Made by a program: the position numbers and the translations under genes. Below are positions 22,066 to 32,835 of a stretch of DNA of 64,000 nt, piece after piece. The DNA is from Distichodus sexfasciatus (lineage: Eukaryota; Chordata; Actinopteri; Characiformes; Distichodontidae). Each line of letters opens with the position of its first letter. The first letter of the stretch is position 1. Below the pieces are notes generated by a model. The model did no database searches. It worked only from the letters and a program-made list of their open reading frames with translations, and had not been told where the DNA came from. The stretch spans positions 70,727 through 134,726 of the forward strand of contig JAVGVS010000702.1 in NCBI GenBank assembly GCA_032718565.1. Direction: 5' to 3'.

Positions 22066-23399
22066 CAGCAAATATAGATATAGATTTTCCCGTTTATACT
22101 TGAAAAGTAGCATAATATTGATTATTAAAATATGGATTGGTGTAATAATAATGGGATCTTTACTACACACACACATTATTAGGTACCCTGTGGTCAGTTT
22201 GTGGTAGAGAGGACAGATTCTACATCTAAAATTACTTGTATTAGTAAAGTGTTCAATAAGAGTAGCTGCAAGGAAAATGTAAACACAATGTGTTAATTAT
22301 TAATGATCAATAACTATTTTAGTTTGAATTAAGTCAGACTTTACAGTAGCAGAGACATTTCACAACGTCGCGGCTCAGATCTCTTTAGTCTCAGCTTTTG
22401 GGGTTTTTAATCATATTTGAGGAGCAACTTGAGAGTCACACTGTATGTTTCATCCCTCGACATTCTTGTGTTATTAAGTCCTATAAAACGTATACATTTG
22501 GGGAAAAGCACTGATTTGATTAAACGAGTGCAGCTGAGATTTTTTTTAGACACAAAAATGTTGCTTTCCGTTGGATAATGAGCCGCTGCTAATATCACAT
22601 GAGTCTATGATTGTAAAGGCAGGAATGGAGGTTCAGTCGGAGTTCAACTTTATGTTGAAGTCGCTGTAGAGAGTCTGGTCAAGCAGTTTCAAATAAAGTT
22701 AGACGGATGTGCAGGATTTTATTATTGTTTTAGAAAATCTCTGTCTCATTATGATGTTACCCAACTTGAAAAAGGAATATTTTAGTGGCTATTTACGTCA
22801 GAATTCAGCTGAACTTGGCCTTGTAATCGTCAGTTTCCCGGTGTATGTGACAAATAAGAAATCTTGAATTGTAAAATGAATTTAATAAAGATGATGAAGT
22901 ATAATTTAATATACTCCCCCTAGATTTTCATTAATTGTTTTTCACATTCCTGTATTTAGGTTGGTTCCCTCTGTTAAAAAAGGTAGCGGTTGTTAATTCT
23001 ATATGTCACTGCTACTAATGTCACTCTTAAATCCCCCGACTGTGACGTTTAGAGCCTGGTGAGGAATCAAAACACACACATACACACACACAGCGTCTTG
23101 TGACACGCATCATTTCAGCCAATTATGAAATTATCCCGGTCCTGCGGGTAAATTTAGGCCCTTTGCCATAAAGAACGGTATGTATTTCGTCCTCAGGTCA
23201 GGAGTCAAATACGAGTGAAGTTCTGAAGGCAGTCTGACCTCTAGTTGGTCGCCACGTCTTTTTTTTTTATTTTTAACTGTAAATTACTCATTTAAACCCA
23301 CCGAATGCCAAGCGAAGAGTTTGGTAATGGCAGAGAAGCCGAGATACTCGTATTTGCGAGTTAAACGTAGCTTCACCAACACTGCTTATTTGTGTGGAC
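22066..23399. other. No gene seen; short CA tracts
   Basis: AT-rich unique-looking sequence. (CA)n interruptions occur near 23071-23092. The ORFs present are 63-66 codons and unremarkable. Confidence 0.4.
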
Positions 23400-23665
23400 C
23401 TTTACAAAAACAAAATATTTGAGGCAGGTTGGTGGCAAAATTGTGGATAATTTGTGGAAAACAGTGAAGTTTGCCACAATAATTTGCCACAAGTTTGCTA
23501 TTGTCAACCACTAGTGGAAAACTTGCAGCAATGTTCTAGCAACAGTGATAAATTGCCACTAGTGACAAGTGATTTGCCAAAACAATTTGTCAGTAATGGT
23601 GAACTTCTACTAAACCTCAGGTGACTAATTTGCCACAAGAACCAGTCTGTCACTATAACATCAAC
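23400..23665. repeat. Degenerate 'tttgccacaa' repeat
   Basis: The words 'tttgccaca', 'ttgccact', 'cactagtg' and 'agtggaaaac' recur every 25-40 bases in both orientations. It is either a decayed tandem repeat or the interior of a non-autonomous element. Confidence 0.5.
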
Positions 23666-23784
23666 AGGTTATTAATCTGGAAATCATTTCTGGCGGTAAC
23701 CTATTTTTAATGGTTATAGTTATGGTTATGGTTGTGGGATTTGGCAGAAGGCAGATAACTGTAACCAACCTACAAACCTCCACT

Positions 23785-24097
23785 GCATCAGTGCACAAAG
23801 CAAGCTCCATAAATACATGGATAATGAGCGAGTTTGGTGAGGAGGAGGAACTTGACTGGCCTGCACAGAGCGCTGACCTCATATAACACCTTCGGGATGA
23901 AGCCAGGCCTTCTCGTCCAACGTGAGTGGCTGACCTCACAAATGCTCTTCTGGAAGAACGGTCAAAAACTGCCATAAACACACCCCTAAACCTTGTGGAC
24001 AGCCTTCCCAGAAGAGTTGAAGCTGCTGTAGCTGTAAAGGGTGGACCAACTCCTGTGGGTGTAAAGAAAGGTGTCTCAATACTTTTGGCAATATAGC
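23785..24097 (+). pseudogene. Tc1/mariner transposase, C-terminal remnant plus 3' end
   Basis: The translation carries 'SEFGEEEELDWPAQSADLI', then 'ARPSRPT', 'VADLTNALLEERSKTAINTP' and 'LNLVDSLPRRVEAAVAVKGG', matching the last third of fish Tc1-like transposases. The 3' end 'caatacttttggcaatatag' is the typical Tc1 terminus. In the family, Asp in 'DWPAQS.DLNPIEH' and Glu in 'IEH' belong to the DDE catalytic region. Here the Glu codon reads TAA (23884-23886), a second stop (TGA) follows at 'acgtga', and small deletions remove residues on each side. The catalytic N-terminal portion is absent. Dead copy. Confidence 0.9.
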
Positions 24098-24098
24098 G

Positions 24099-24300
24099 AA
24101 AGTAAGTGATTATTTGTCATTGTGAACACACCACAGCTCAGCACACAGTGCACCACAATGAAATGTGACTTCTGCATTAGACTCAACCGTTGAAGGAGCA
24201 GTAGGCAGTTAGCAAGGGTAGCGCCGGGGATCAGGGCTTGGGGACGGTACCTTGCTCATGGGTTATCTCAGTGGTAACTTTACCAGTCCTGCAGATCACT
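24099..24300 (-). mobile_element. SINE-A, inverted, abutting the Tc1 end
   Basis: Tail 'gtgattatttgtcattgtga', 'caaccgttgaaggagcagta', 'cttggggacggtaccttgct' and 'ggtaactttaccagtcctgc'. It starts within a few bases of the Tc1 3' end, so one probably inserted at the edge of the other. Confidence 0.85.
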
Positions 24301-25949
24301 ACGCGAACGTGCGACCGTTACGTCACAAACAGCTCCCACATCTCAGAGATATCTGCAAGTTAAATGTTGCCTCACAGTGGAACTACACTTCTAAAGCAAC
24401 TTCATTAGATTTTGGAGAGTGAGCTTCAGTATTTCCTGATGAATTGTTAGTGAGTGCATTCACTTACTCTGATGTAGGTATAACCTGAGATAATTAGAGT
24501 TCAGATACTCTTCTTGGAGAACTTTTGGGGAGAACAGCGCAACCACCAGATCAGCGAGGGTCAAATTCCGTGCTTCGTAAAAATGCATTACAGAGTTGTA
24601 CCAGTGTTTATTCTAAAAGGCACGATTTATTCGTGACGGATCGGGGCCGAGCGAGCCCCCATGGAAGTGGTCGCGAGGATTTTCGGTGCCTCGTTTGCGC
24701 CGTCTCTCACCTGCGAACAGCTGTGAGGAGTTGAGATCGAGCCCCGTTTTAACCCTGCGCTTCTACACCGCTGGCAGGAGCTCAAAACACACACATGCAC
24801 AGTCCATTCTGTCAGATTTTGGGCTTCCAGGCTTCCTCGCATCAGCCGTCCGTCTCTTGCTCGGAAAATTCGTAACAGATGCTACCTGTCCACTCCAATC
24901 GGTCAGCGTAGCGGCTAACCGTCCACCTGACGCAAAACCACGGCCAATGGCCCTCTTTAAAAAGCAACACAGCGATGAAATCAAGGTGCAAGTTTCGCCA
25001 CGACCGAGACGAAACGAGACCGTGTTCGCCGTGGAACCTGGGGGCAATTCGGGGTTTGAGTGGAAAAGAATGTTTCAAAATCTCTGTATAAAGTTTGGAG
25101 AAATATCTCATGAGCTCACACTGCTTTCTCATGAGCATGCCACACTTTCTCACTAGTCTCTCCATATAAAATTTTGAAAATATCTTCTTTTAAAAATGGA
25201 CATTAAGGTCATTAAACTTGCACAAAGCCTGGAAGAGTTTCCTTGAGTTTTCCTCTCTACACCCTGTATTTTCACAGAGGGAAAAACTCAAAAACATCAT
25301 TAAACTCATTTCTTGGGTAAGAAGAATCAAAAAAAACCATTACGGACTTAAGACCTAATGTTATGTGCATGTTTTTGCCTGATAACCTCTCTTTAGTCGT
25401 TAATCACGTGTGTCAGTGCGACGGAGGTGTTGAAAAGCTGGCTGATGCAGCACGGTTACGGAATAATCAGCTCGTAGGTGTCGCTCAGCGGCCGGCCATG
25501 GGGGTGAGAAAACTTTCACACAAGACCTCACCAAAAAACCTCCATCGTCCACGTCAACGTCCACATCTTCACCGCCAAGCCGGAGGAGGTCAGCCCGTCC
25601 CCCGGCAGCAACTCACCCTCTTTACTTCGCTATTACAAATTAATCATTAAAAAAAATTTCTTAAAACAGTTTATTCTTTCCTCGACATCTTTTGTAATTT
25701 GATTGCTGATCTGTGATCAGATTATCTACAGTCTACATGATTAAATACAGATCCAAAAACTCCAAATCCAAAAGACTGGAGCAGTCCAAGCCTCTAATGG
25801 TATAATTGTTTCACTTTTTGAGAGATTGCTTTCTGCAGACGTGTTTCACATGGTAAAACGAGAATAAAGCGCTTTTGCTCAGCTCAGATCCAGCTTGTGA
25901 GATATTTAAAGAATATTTGGGGTGTAACATCCCTATATTTATCCCTCAC
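24301..25949. other. Unassigned sequence; unrecognised ORF 24686-25156
   Basis: The block 24520-25165 has a 156-codon plus-strand frame (starts MPRLRRLSPANSCEEL) overlapped by minus-strand frames of 94 and 107 codons. Base composition is GC-richer than the surroundings. I see no domain, no signal peptide, and no clear splice sites that would tie it to a gene. Because three frames are open at once, it is more likely a chance effect of GC-rich sequence than a protein. 25363-25650 has another 95-codon frame of the same kind. Confidence 0.35.
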
Positions 25950-26925
25950 AACATAGTGTACATTAGCAACTAATATAGCTTACATTAGCACTAACATAGC
26001 ATACATTAGCAACTAACATAGTGTACATTAGCAACTAACATAGCGTACATTAGCAACTAACATAGTGTAGATTAGCAACTAACATAGTGTACGTTAGCAA
26101 CTAACATAGTGTACGTTAGCAACTAACATAGTGTACATTAGCAACTAACATAGCATACATTAGCAACTAACATAGTATACATTAGCAACTAACATAGTGT
26201 ACGTTAGCAACTAACCTAGCGTACATTAGCTACTAATATAGTGTACGTTAGCAACTAACAGTGTACATTAGCAACTAACATAGTGTACATTAGCAACTAA
26301 CATAGCGTACATTTGCAACTAACATAGTGTAGATTAGCAACTAACATAGTGTACGTTAGCAACTAACATAGTGTACATTAACAACTAACCTAGCGTACAT
26401 TAGCAACTAATATCGTGTACGTTAGCAACTAACATAGTGTACATTAACAACTAACCTAGCGTACATTAGCAACTAATATCGTGTACATTAGCAACTAACA
26501 TAGCATACATTAGCAACTAACATAGTGTACGTTAGCAACTAACATAGTGTACATTAACAACTAACCTAGCGTACATTAGCAACTAATATAGTGTACGTTA
26601 GCAACTAACATAGCATACATTAGCAACTAACATGGTGTACATTAGCAACTAACATAGCATACATTAGCAACTAACATAGTGTACATTAGCAACTAACATA
26701 GTGTACGTTAGCAACTAACCTAGCGTACATTAGCAACTAATATAGTGTACGTTAGCAACTAACATAGTGTACATTAGCAACTAACCTAGTGTACATTAGC
26801 AAGTAATATAGTGTACATTAGCAACAGTATACGTTAGCAGCTAACAGCGTACATTAGTAGCTAACATAGTTTACGTTACCAATCAACATAGTGTTGTTAA
26901 CTTAGTTAGCAATACATTAGCAACT
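25950..26925. repeat. 22-base tandem array ('gtacattagcaactaacatagt')
   Basis: About 44 copies of a 22-base unit with core 'attagcaactaacatag'. Variants such as 'attaacaactaacctagc' recur at 26373, 26439 and 26549, spacings of 66 and 110 bases (3 and 5 units), so larger blocks were duplicated within the array. No protein-coding sense. The last ~100 bases are more diverged. Confidence 0.97.
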
Positions 26926-27020
26926 ATGCTTTTAGCAAATGCACGCCTGGATAAAAGCGTCTGCTCAGTGTAAATATAAATACGCTGTGGTGTGTTCACA
27001 AATAGTCACTCAGTTAAATA
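26926..27020 (+). mobile_element. LINE/SINE 3'-tail fragments
   Basis: 'gcctggataaaagcgtctgc' followed by 'tcagtgtaaatataaa' is the 3' tail typical of L2-type retroposons. It is followed by 'gtgtgttcacaaatagtcac', a decayed SINE-A tail. It directly abuts the 22-base array. Confidence 0.6.
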
Positions 27021-27707
27021 TATATTTTCTGTCTGGAGTAGGGTTTTTATTTTTACCTCATACACATATTTTCTCTTTTGTTATTTATTGATTGTTGTAA
27101 TTTGTTTTCAAGTTAAATGCCTTGTAAGCGTTACCTGATAAAATCCCAATATGAACTAGACTTGAACATGGCCACTCCTCCCATTTAACACCATATTTCT
27201 GTACAAACGTATGACCTCAAATTTGTCCCTGCTGCGTTTGGCTCAACCTAATCTGAGATATTAGTTTCCTGGCTGACTCCCATCACCCGTCCCCCTCTGC
27301 GGTGGCAGTTTCTGGACAAATCAGGGGCGAGTTGTTGCTCGTAATGCCAGCAGTGTTTTTGGTAATTATCCCCATGGGAAACCCGGAGTGGGGGGTGAAT
27401 TTTTGTACAAACTGAAATGTTCCCTCCCTCCTGCTCTGTGAAACTTTTTGTGGTTTTGGAGCTTGGACTAACGTGATGGGGGACGTTTGATTACCAATGC
27501 TCACACACTCCTGGGATGGCGAGATGAAGCAAGTGCTCCAAAGTGCAACCTTTCATATAAGTGACGTCTTAAACACAAACTATTGATGTGTATCAAATGA
27601 ACACATTTATTTCATATCCATGACAGGATTTTGGTCAAAAAGCCACAAATCACCAATGTAACACAAACATTTACTGGTACCACTTACAGGTATAACTGAA
27701 TTTAAGT
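27021..27707. other. No feature recognised
   Basis: Unique-looking sequence with short frames only; 27230-27500 is slightly GC-richer. Confidence 0.4.
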
Positions 27708-27892
27708 CAGTGATGATTTGTCATTGTGAACACAGCACAGCATACAGTGCACCACAACCAAATCTGCATTTGACCCATTCTTGAAGGAGCAGTGGGCAGC
27801 TTTTTGGCAGTACCCAGGGAGCAGGGTTATGGGACACTACCGTGAGTACCTCAGTGGTCTTTACCGGTCCAAGACTTGAACTGGTGACCTTT
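27708..27892 (-). mobile_element. SINE-A, inverted, near full length
   Basis: Tail 'tgatttgtcattgtgaacac', 'ctgcatttgacccattcttg', 'aaggagcagtgggcagcttt', 'agtacctcagtggt' and the B-box complement 'acttgaactggtgacc'. It is the reference used for joining the split copy at 8868-9960. Confidence 0.85.
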
Positions 27893-28084
27893 TGTCGATT
27901 AAGTAAAAATTTCTGTGTGAAATCAAGCTTATATTCTATTGTCCACAAGTGCCACTCATTTTGGCATCATTTGATGTATCTACAGTTTGTTGACAGAAAT
28001 TTTGGTATGAAACTGTTTAAAATTTTTTGGAAATGTCTAGATTTCTGAAGATACCACAACCGTTGGTCTCCTCACAGAGAAACC

Positions 28085-28345
28085 ACATGCGCTGCTGCCT
28101 CACAACGAGAAGGTCCTGGGTCCGATCCCCGGGTTGGCCATAGGGCTTTTCTTTGTGAAGTTTGCATGCTCTCTCCATGTTCACGTGGGTGTTCTCTGGG
28201 TGCTCCGTATAGTGTGGTTGTGTGAGTGTGTTGGCGCCTGCCCAGTGTTGCTCACCAGCTTGCGCCCATAGTCCCCGGGATAGGCTCCTTTCCCCTCACC
28301 GCGACCCCGTTTGTGATTCAACGGTTTGGATAATGAATGAATATA
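28085..28345 (+). mobile_element. SINE-B, DANA-like tRNA SINE
   Basis: Head 'cgctgctgcctcacaacgag' with B box 'gggtccgatccccggg', the body phrase 'gaagtttgcatgctctctcc', 'cacgtgggtgttctctgggt', 'gataggctcctttcccctca' and the tail 'ggataatgaatgaat'. This order is that of DANA-type SINEs in cypriniform and related fish (body 'gtttgcatgttctccc', 'gataggctcc...', tail 'aatgaatgaatg'). The A-box end of the head is decayed. Confidence 0.85.
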
Positions 28346-28892
28346 AACCGGAAAACATCTCTTTATTCGTTTCTTCATTTTAGTTCGTTTAGGAATCGTC
28401 TCATCATCAGGAAAGAAACTCGAATACATCCCTCGTATTCAGTTGCACAGACTTTGATAAACTGCCGTTAAAAAGATTCATCCTTCACAAAGTGGAACAT
28501 CTCAAGTGGAGTCCTTGTTTTTCCCTGCTGAAAGAATGACACTTCAGGGATCGGCCCTGTCAGACATAAACAGCTATAAAAGTTTACGCGCTAGACTTAC
28601 GGCTAATCCGCGAAACCGAGAGTGTTCCGAGACAGAGTCGGTAAGCTGGAGTTGACGTCAGAGTCAATGGTGGAGCTGAATTTGGAGTTCTCGGGGTCTC
28701 TAGGCAAATTTGCTTAGAGTTAGTAAAGTGGTTATAATATGAATATTTTAACATACTGTTTCCCTCAAATTGAAGTTTCTCACCAGTTTATTGTCCCTCA
28801 GCACTGGGATTAAGAGATAAAGAAAGTGTTCCAACATTGGATCTTCATGCAAGTAACGTCTTCAAAACACAAACTGCCACACACATAATTAA
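28346..28892. other. No feature recognised
   Basis: Unique-looking. 28610-28700 has 'gagacagagtcggt', 'gacgtcagagtcaatggtgg' and 'ggagttctcgggg', possibly a decayed relative of the GGAGTC repeat at 29263. Confidence 0.35.
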
Positions 28893-29032
28893 TAAGTGAG
28901 TCACCGGTTCGAATCCCGGTCCAGTAAAGATACCAATGAGGTACTCATGAGCAAGGTACCATCCCCAAGCACTGCTCACCAGGGTGCTGCTCATGTCAGG
29001 TGGTCACCGCTCCTTAGCAGATGAGTCAAATG
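28893..29032 (+). mobile_element. SINE-A, left arm of a tail-to-tail pair
   Basis: B box 'ggttcgaatcccgg' is canonical. Then 'gtaaagataccaatgaggta', 'ccatccccaagcactgctca' and 'gctccttagcagatgagtca'. It ends in the tail region, where the next copy begins in opposite orientation. Confidence 0.85.
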
Positions 29033-29200
29033 AAAGTGAGTGATTATTTGTCATTGTGAACAGACCACACCACCACAACTCAGAGTGTACCTTAGTGGTA
29101 CCTTTACTGGTCCAGGACTTAAACTGGTGGCCCTCGGATCATGGAGGGTCAACTCCCAAACCATTACACTACCAACTTTACCTCCTTATTGGTAATACTT
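29033..29200 (-). mobile_element. SINE-A, right arm of a tail-to-tail pair, internally deleted
   Basis: Tail 'gtgattatttgtcattgtga', then a jump to 'cttagtggtacctttactgg', 'caggacttaaactggtggcc' and the head complement 'aaaccattacactaccaac'. The body segment with 'ctgcatttgaccc' is deleted. It directly abuts the left arm. Confidence 0.85.
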
Positions 29201-29262
29201 TACAACACTCGTAGCTTGTAAAGCTTTTTCCCCCACTTCATGGATCGGCCCCGTAAGTTCGG

Positions 29263-29337
29263 AGCCGGAGTCAGGGAGCCGGAGTCAGGGAGCCGGAGTC
29301 AGAGTCGGAGCCGAAGTTGGAGCCGAAGTTGGAGTCT
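29263..29337. repeat. Short GGAGTC/GGAGCC minisatellite
   Basis: Tandem words 'ggagccggagtcaggg' and 'agccgaagttgg', about five units of 13-15 bases. Confidence 0.85.
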
Positions 29338-30239
29338 TCGGGCCCCTGGGCAGCGCTGCCAAGGCAGATGTCAAGGCGTTGGATGAGCAATGTCGGACAT
29401 GCAGATTAGCGAACGCTATTTGGACGCAGTATTTCGGGCTTCGCTACAGACAACACATCTGCTTTCACTCAGCGAGGTTGTACAAATCCGAGCGCTTCTC
29501 CTCGCATCTCTCCTTGGGATTTTCCCCCGAGCGCGCAGTTGAGAACAATACCCTGGACCCGAACTCGACCGTATTTCAAATAACCGTGGCGAGATAACGC
29601 CGAGGATTTTCTTCCCTGCTTATAAAGCGGCTAGTTATCGGCAGTAATTTACGGCGCGGTCCCTAAATTAGGAGCCAAATGTTCGGAGATGTTTTTCGGC
29701 TCCCCCGAGGGACGCATTTATACGTCTCAGGATTAAGCAGGGAACACCCGGATTGAGCTCTCGAACCCCGGAGAGATGCCGAGGAACGGGAGGATGCTAA
29801 TATCGTTGTGGACGAACCCTTATTTTACGGTTTTCCTGTCCTGCGGTCTGCCGTAAATTAAGAGATGTCGTTGACGAGCCGTAAATGCTTCCGTCATCCG
29901 GAACACCGTGGTGTGTTTTGTTTTGTCTTGTTGAGCTCAACCTCTGTAAGCCACGTATAATTTGTTCATTTCTTTTTTTAATTAAAAGCAAAGTCCAAAG
30001 TTTTGCACTATAAATAAAAAAGATGGAAAAACATCCCATTTTCTGGTCTTTTTAGGAGTGGATAGCTTCATTTTATTCCTTGGCAGCAAGTGTTGCTCTT
30101 CTTATATTTGCATATATTTATATTGTTCATTTTACCGCAAAATAGGTTTGGTTTTGGGTTCGAAACCAAATTTTTAAAAATTAGAAAGCACGCTTTTTGA
30201 GCTTCGGGTTTTGGTATGAATTTGATAAACTACAACTGT
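29338..30239. other. Repeat-poor sequence; no gene recognised
   Basis: 29370-29830 is repeat-free and CpG-containing with scattered short frames (72 codons at 29379-29597). It could be regulatory or simply unique. 30030-30240 becomes AT-rich. Confidence 0.3.
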
Positions 30240-30690
30240 ACGCAGTTATCAACGGGGTCCAAGCACTGGCGAGGGCCACCTCCTGGGGTGCTCTCATTCC
30301 CTATGCTTCCAAAGATATGAACGTATTTTAGTGCCCCTCCTCTTGGTGGACATGTATCCAATATCCGCAGTCCAAAGAGTTTCTACAAAACTTACGCAGA
30401 CTCATACTATGTACTACATGAAAAAAATATATACAATATACAGTCATTGTAATAGGCCACACCACTTTTAAGCAATCATAGCTATATTTTTGGAATTGAC
30501 TTGGGAATGCAGATAGAAGTTTAACAAATTTCAGATTTTTATCTTAAGATACTAATATGTTTTATTTATAGTGCCCACTATTGATCCGATTGCACCCTCT
30601 TTGGCTGGTGTTCAAAGCTCGGAGTGTACATGAAGTCTCTGAGGTCTGACACAGTTCAGTCCACCAAAGAGTTTCATTATAATGTTTACA
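30240..30690. repeat. Putative dispersed repeat ('ggggtccaagcactgg')
   Basis: The phrase 'ggggtccaagcactggcgag' at 30255 is echoed by 'ggggtccaagcatgaagcgc' at 55102. The wording 'agtgcccactattgatccga' is typical of a dispersed teleost repeat. Boundaries and class are unclear. Confidence 0.4.
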
Positions 30691-30707
30691 GTTTAGGCTT
30701 TTGCATA

Positions 30708-30798
30708 GGGAATAATAATAATAATAATAATGACGATAATAATAATAATAATAATAATGAGATGATGATGATGATGGCATAATAATAATAATAATAAT

Positions 30799-30850
<52 letters not shown>

Positions 30851-30855
30851 CAATA
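30708..30855. repeat. (AAT)n microsatellite
   Basis: AAT/TAA repeats with a (GAT)n island ('gatgatgatgatgatgg'). The poly-Tyr minus-strand frame is an artefact. Confidence 0.97.
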
Positions 30856-31761
30856 ATAACACACTCTATTAATGGACCCCTTTATACATGAAAGTTACGT
30901 TAAGCATACTTAATTCCCACCCAGTCGTAGAAGTTCTGCAGGTAGAAAGCCTCTGTTTGTTAGCAGGCTTTTTTCTTTAAATTTACAGGGTTAAGACTAA
31001 ACACCTTACATGCAAAATAAAGAAACGAGCCAGCCTCGGAAGAAGTCAAATGTGATATTATTAATTTGCCGTCATATGGACAGGTTTATAATCAGCCCAC
31101 AACTGGCTAACATGCAAGCCGGTGAAAAAGGAAGAAGCTGCCAATTTCATGATTAAAGCCCACACCCATTTCTTGCACTGTGCATGACCGAGACCTCACA
31201 GAAAACAGCCGATAACGATTGCGCTGATTTCTCCAAAACGTTTCAAAAAATACCCCTGCAAACACAGTAAATGTAGCAATGAAAATCTAAAATGAAAGAC
31301 GCCCAAGAAAACGCGACGCAGGAAGGAGTCAGGAAGAACGTGATTAATTGATTAGATTACGAAGCTGTAAGAGCGATGGTGGTTTGGGGGTGGGGGTGGG
31401 GTGTGTTGCTTTTTGGGGTTGGGGGGAAGGCATTATTTTTGAGGTTCTGAGAGGCCAAAGCATTGGTGCTCAGTGAAGCAGGGCCAGGTCTTGTATCAAG
31501 TGATGCATACCATCAACTTTTCTACATTTCTTCACATTGAACACACATAGGACAAGGAACGCAGATCGTGTTGTTACCAGAATGTTCTTTTTTAACTTGA
31601 ATTTTAAGCTCACCAAGAATGTTATTATGATACAATCTAGGTTTTTTCTTTTAACTGTGTCTATCCTAGGACCACTGACAGCAGGCTAAGCAGCCCGAGT
31701 GCAAGGGGTCAGGAGTGGATTTGTTTCTTTAGATATTTGCATTAAAATTCATTATTTCAAC
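30856..31761. other. No gene seen; G-run cluster at 31384-31430
   Basis: The G-run segment has five G runs of 4-6 bases ('gggggtgggggtgggg' then, after 16 bases, 'ggggttgggggg'). It could form a quadruplex on the plus strand. Otherwise no assignable feature. Confidence 0.5.
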
Positions 31762-31985
31762 CGAGTGATTTTTTGTCAGCCAGAACACACCACAGTATAT
31801 ACAGCAAACACAACCAAATGTGACCCCATTTGACCCATCCATGAAGGAGCAGTGGGCAGCTAACATGGCAGCCCAGCAGGTAGCAGCTAGACGCATCTTG
31901 CTTATGAGCACTCAGTGGTAAGTTTATCAGGTCTGGGATCAATCAGGACTGACTTCATAGGGCAACATAACCAGCATGCCACCAA
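31762..31985 (-). mobile_element. SINE-A, inverted, near full length
   Basis: Tail 'ttgtcagccagaacacacc', 'aaccaaatgtgaccccattt', 'catgaaggagcagtgggcag', 'cttgcttatgagcactcagt' and a decayed head. It stands head-to-head with the copy at 32198. Confidence 0.8.
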
Positions 31986-32197
31986 CTCTCTGACGCCAAA
32001 TTATCTGGACATGTCAAAAAGTACAAGGTGATTTTAGTAGAACTTTGACAAGAATGTCACAGACCATCACCACACAGAGGGCAGCGAACTGCCGTAGGAA
32101 AAACCCCCGCTATAATCAATCATGGTCTGCTACTGCATCGCTAAGAATCGTCCATGCCTTTTATCATGATGCATCGACAGGATTAATTTCAACACCC

Positions 32198-32350
32198 ATA
32201 GTAACGTTAGGGGACCGAAAGGTTGCTGGTTCAAGTCTCAAATCGGGAAAGGCAATACGTAGTACTCATGAGCAGGCTTCTACAGATGAGCGGAGGTGGA
32301 GGCCAAGACGGTCGTGGTGCAGGTTCACAATCACAGCCAATCACTCACTT
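32198..32350 (+). mobile_element. SINE-A, internally deleted
   Basis: Head relative 'agtaacgttaggggaccgaa', B box 'ggttcaagtctc', 'gtagtactcatgagcaggct' and a tail 'gtgcaggttcacaatcacag'. Much of the body is lost. Confidence 0.75.
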
Positions 32351-32835
32351 AAATGTTGCAAATTTAAATTGAATTCAAGAGTGGAAGAACTGGAGGCATG
32401 CCAACCACAAAGCATATCCCTGGCTTGACTCACTGTGTAAATGTAATGCAGAACAGCTGAGGCTCCACAAGCCTTCTGACCGGGCGCAAGTGTCTTTATG
32501 TTTCATTTATCGACGTGAGCTTTCGGGAAAACCTCCTGCTGAGGTTTTTAGCCAACCTGTCCAACTTCCTCCAGGTCCAAGAGAATCATGAGATTTCACA
32601 CACATAATCATATGTCTAAAGCACAGCCTCACTTTGCCTCTTTAGAAGGCTTCTGGATGAGGTGTGTGTGTTGAAGTGTCTGGGTCCTGTGGGGCGCACT
32701 TTTGGCTCCAGCAAGTTAGCCAGATGGAGGGCGGCTCAGGAGGGCTGTCTGCTCCAACACACACACACACACACACACACCTCGAACTCAGCCAGGAGAT
32801 GCACGGTGAACAAGAAAAGCTGTTTGTAAAGGAGG
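32351..32835. other. No gene seen; (CA)n at 32757-32780
   Basis: Short frames only. Confidence 0.4.

Noticed and set aside
25950..26925. CRISPR-like repeat array
   Set aside because: Units are directly adjacent with no unique spacers; a vertebrate minisatellite.
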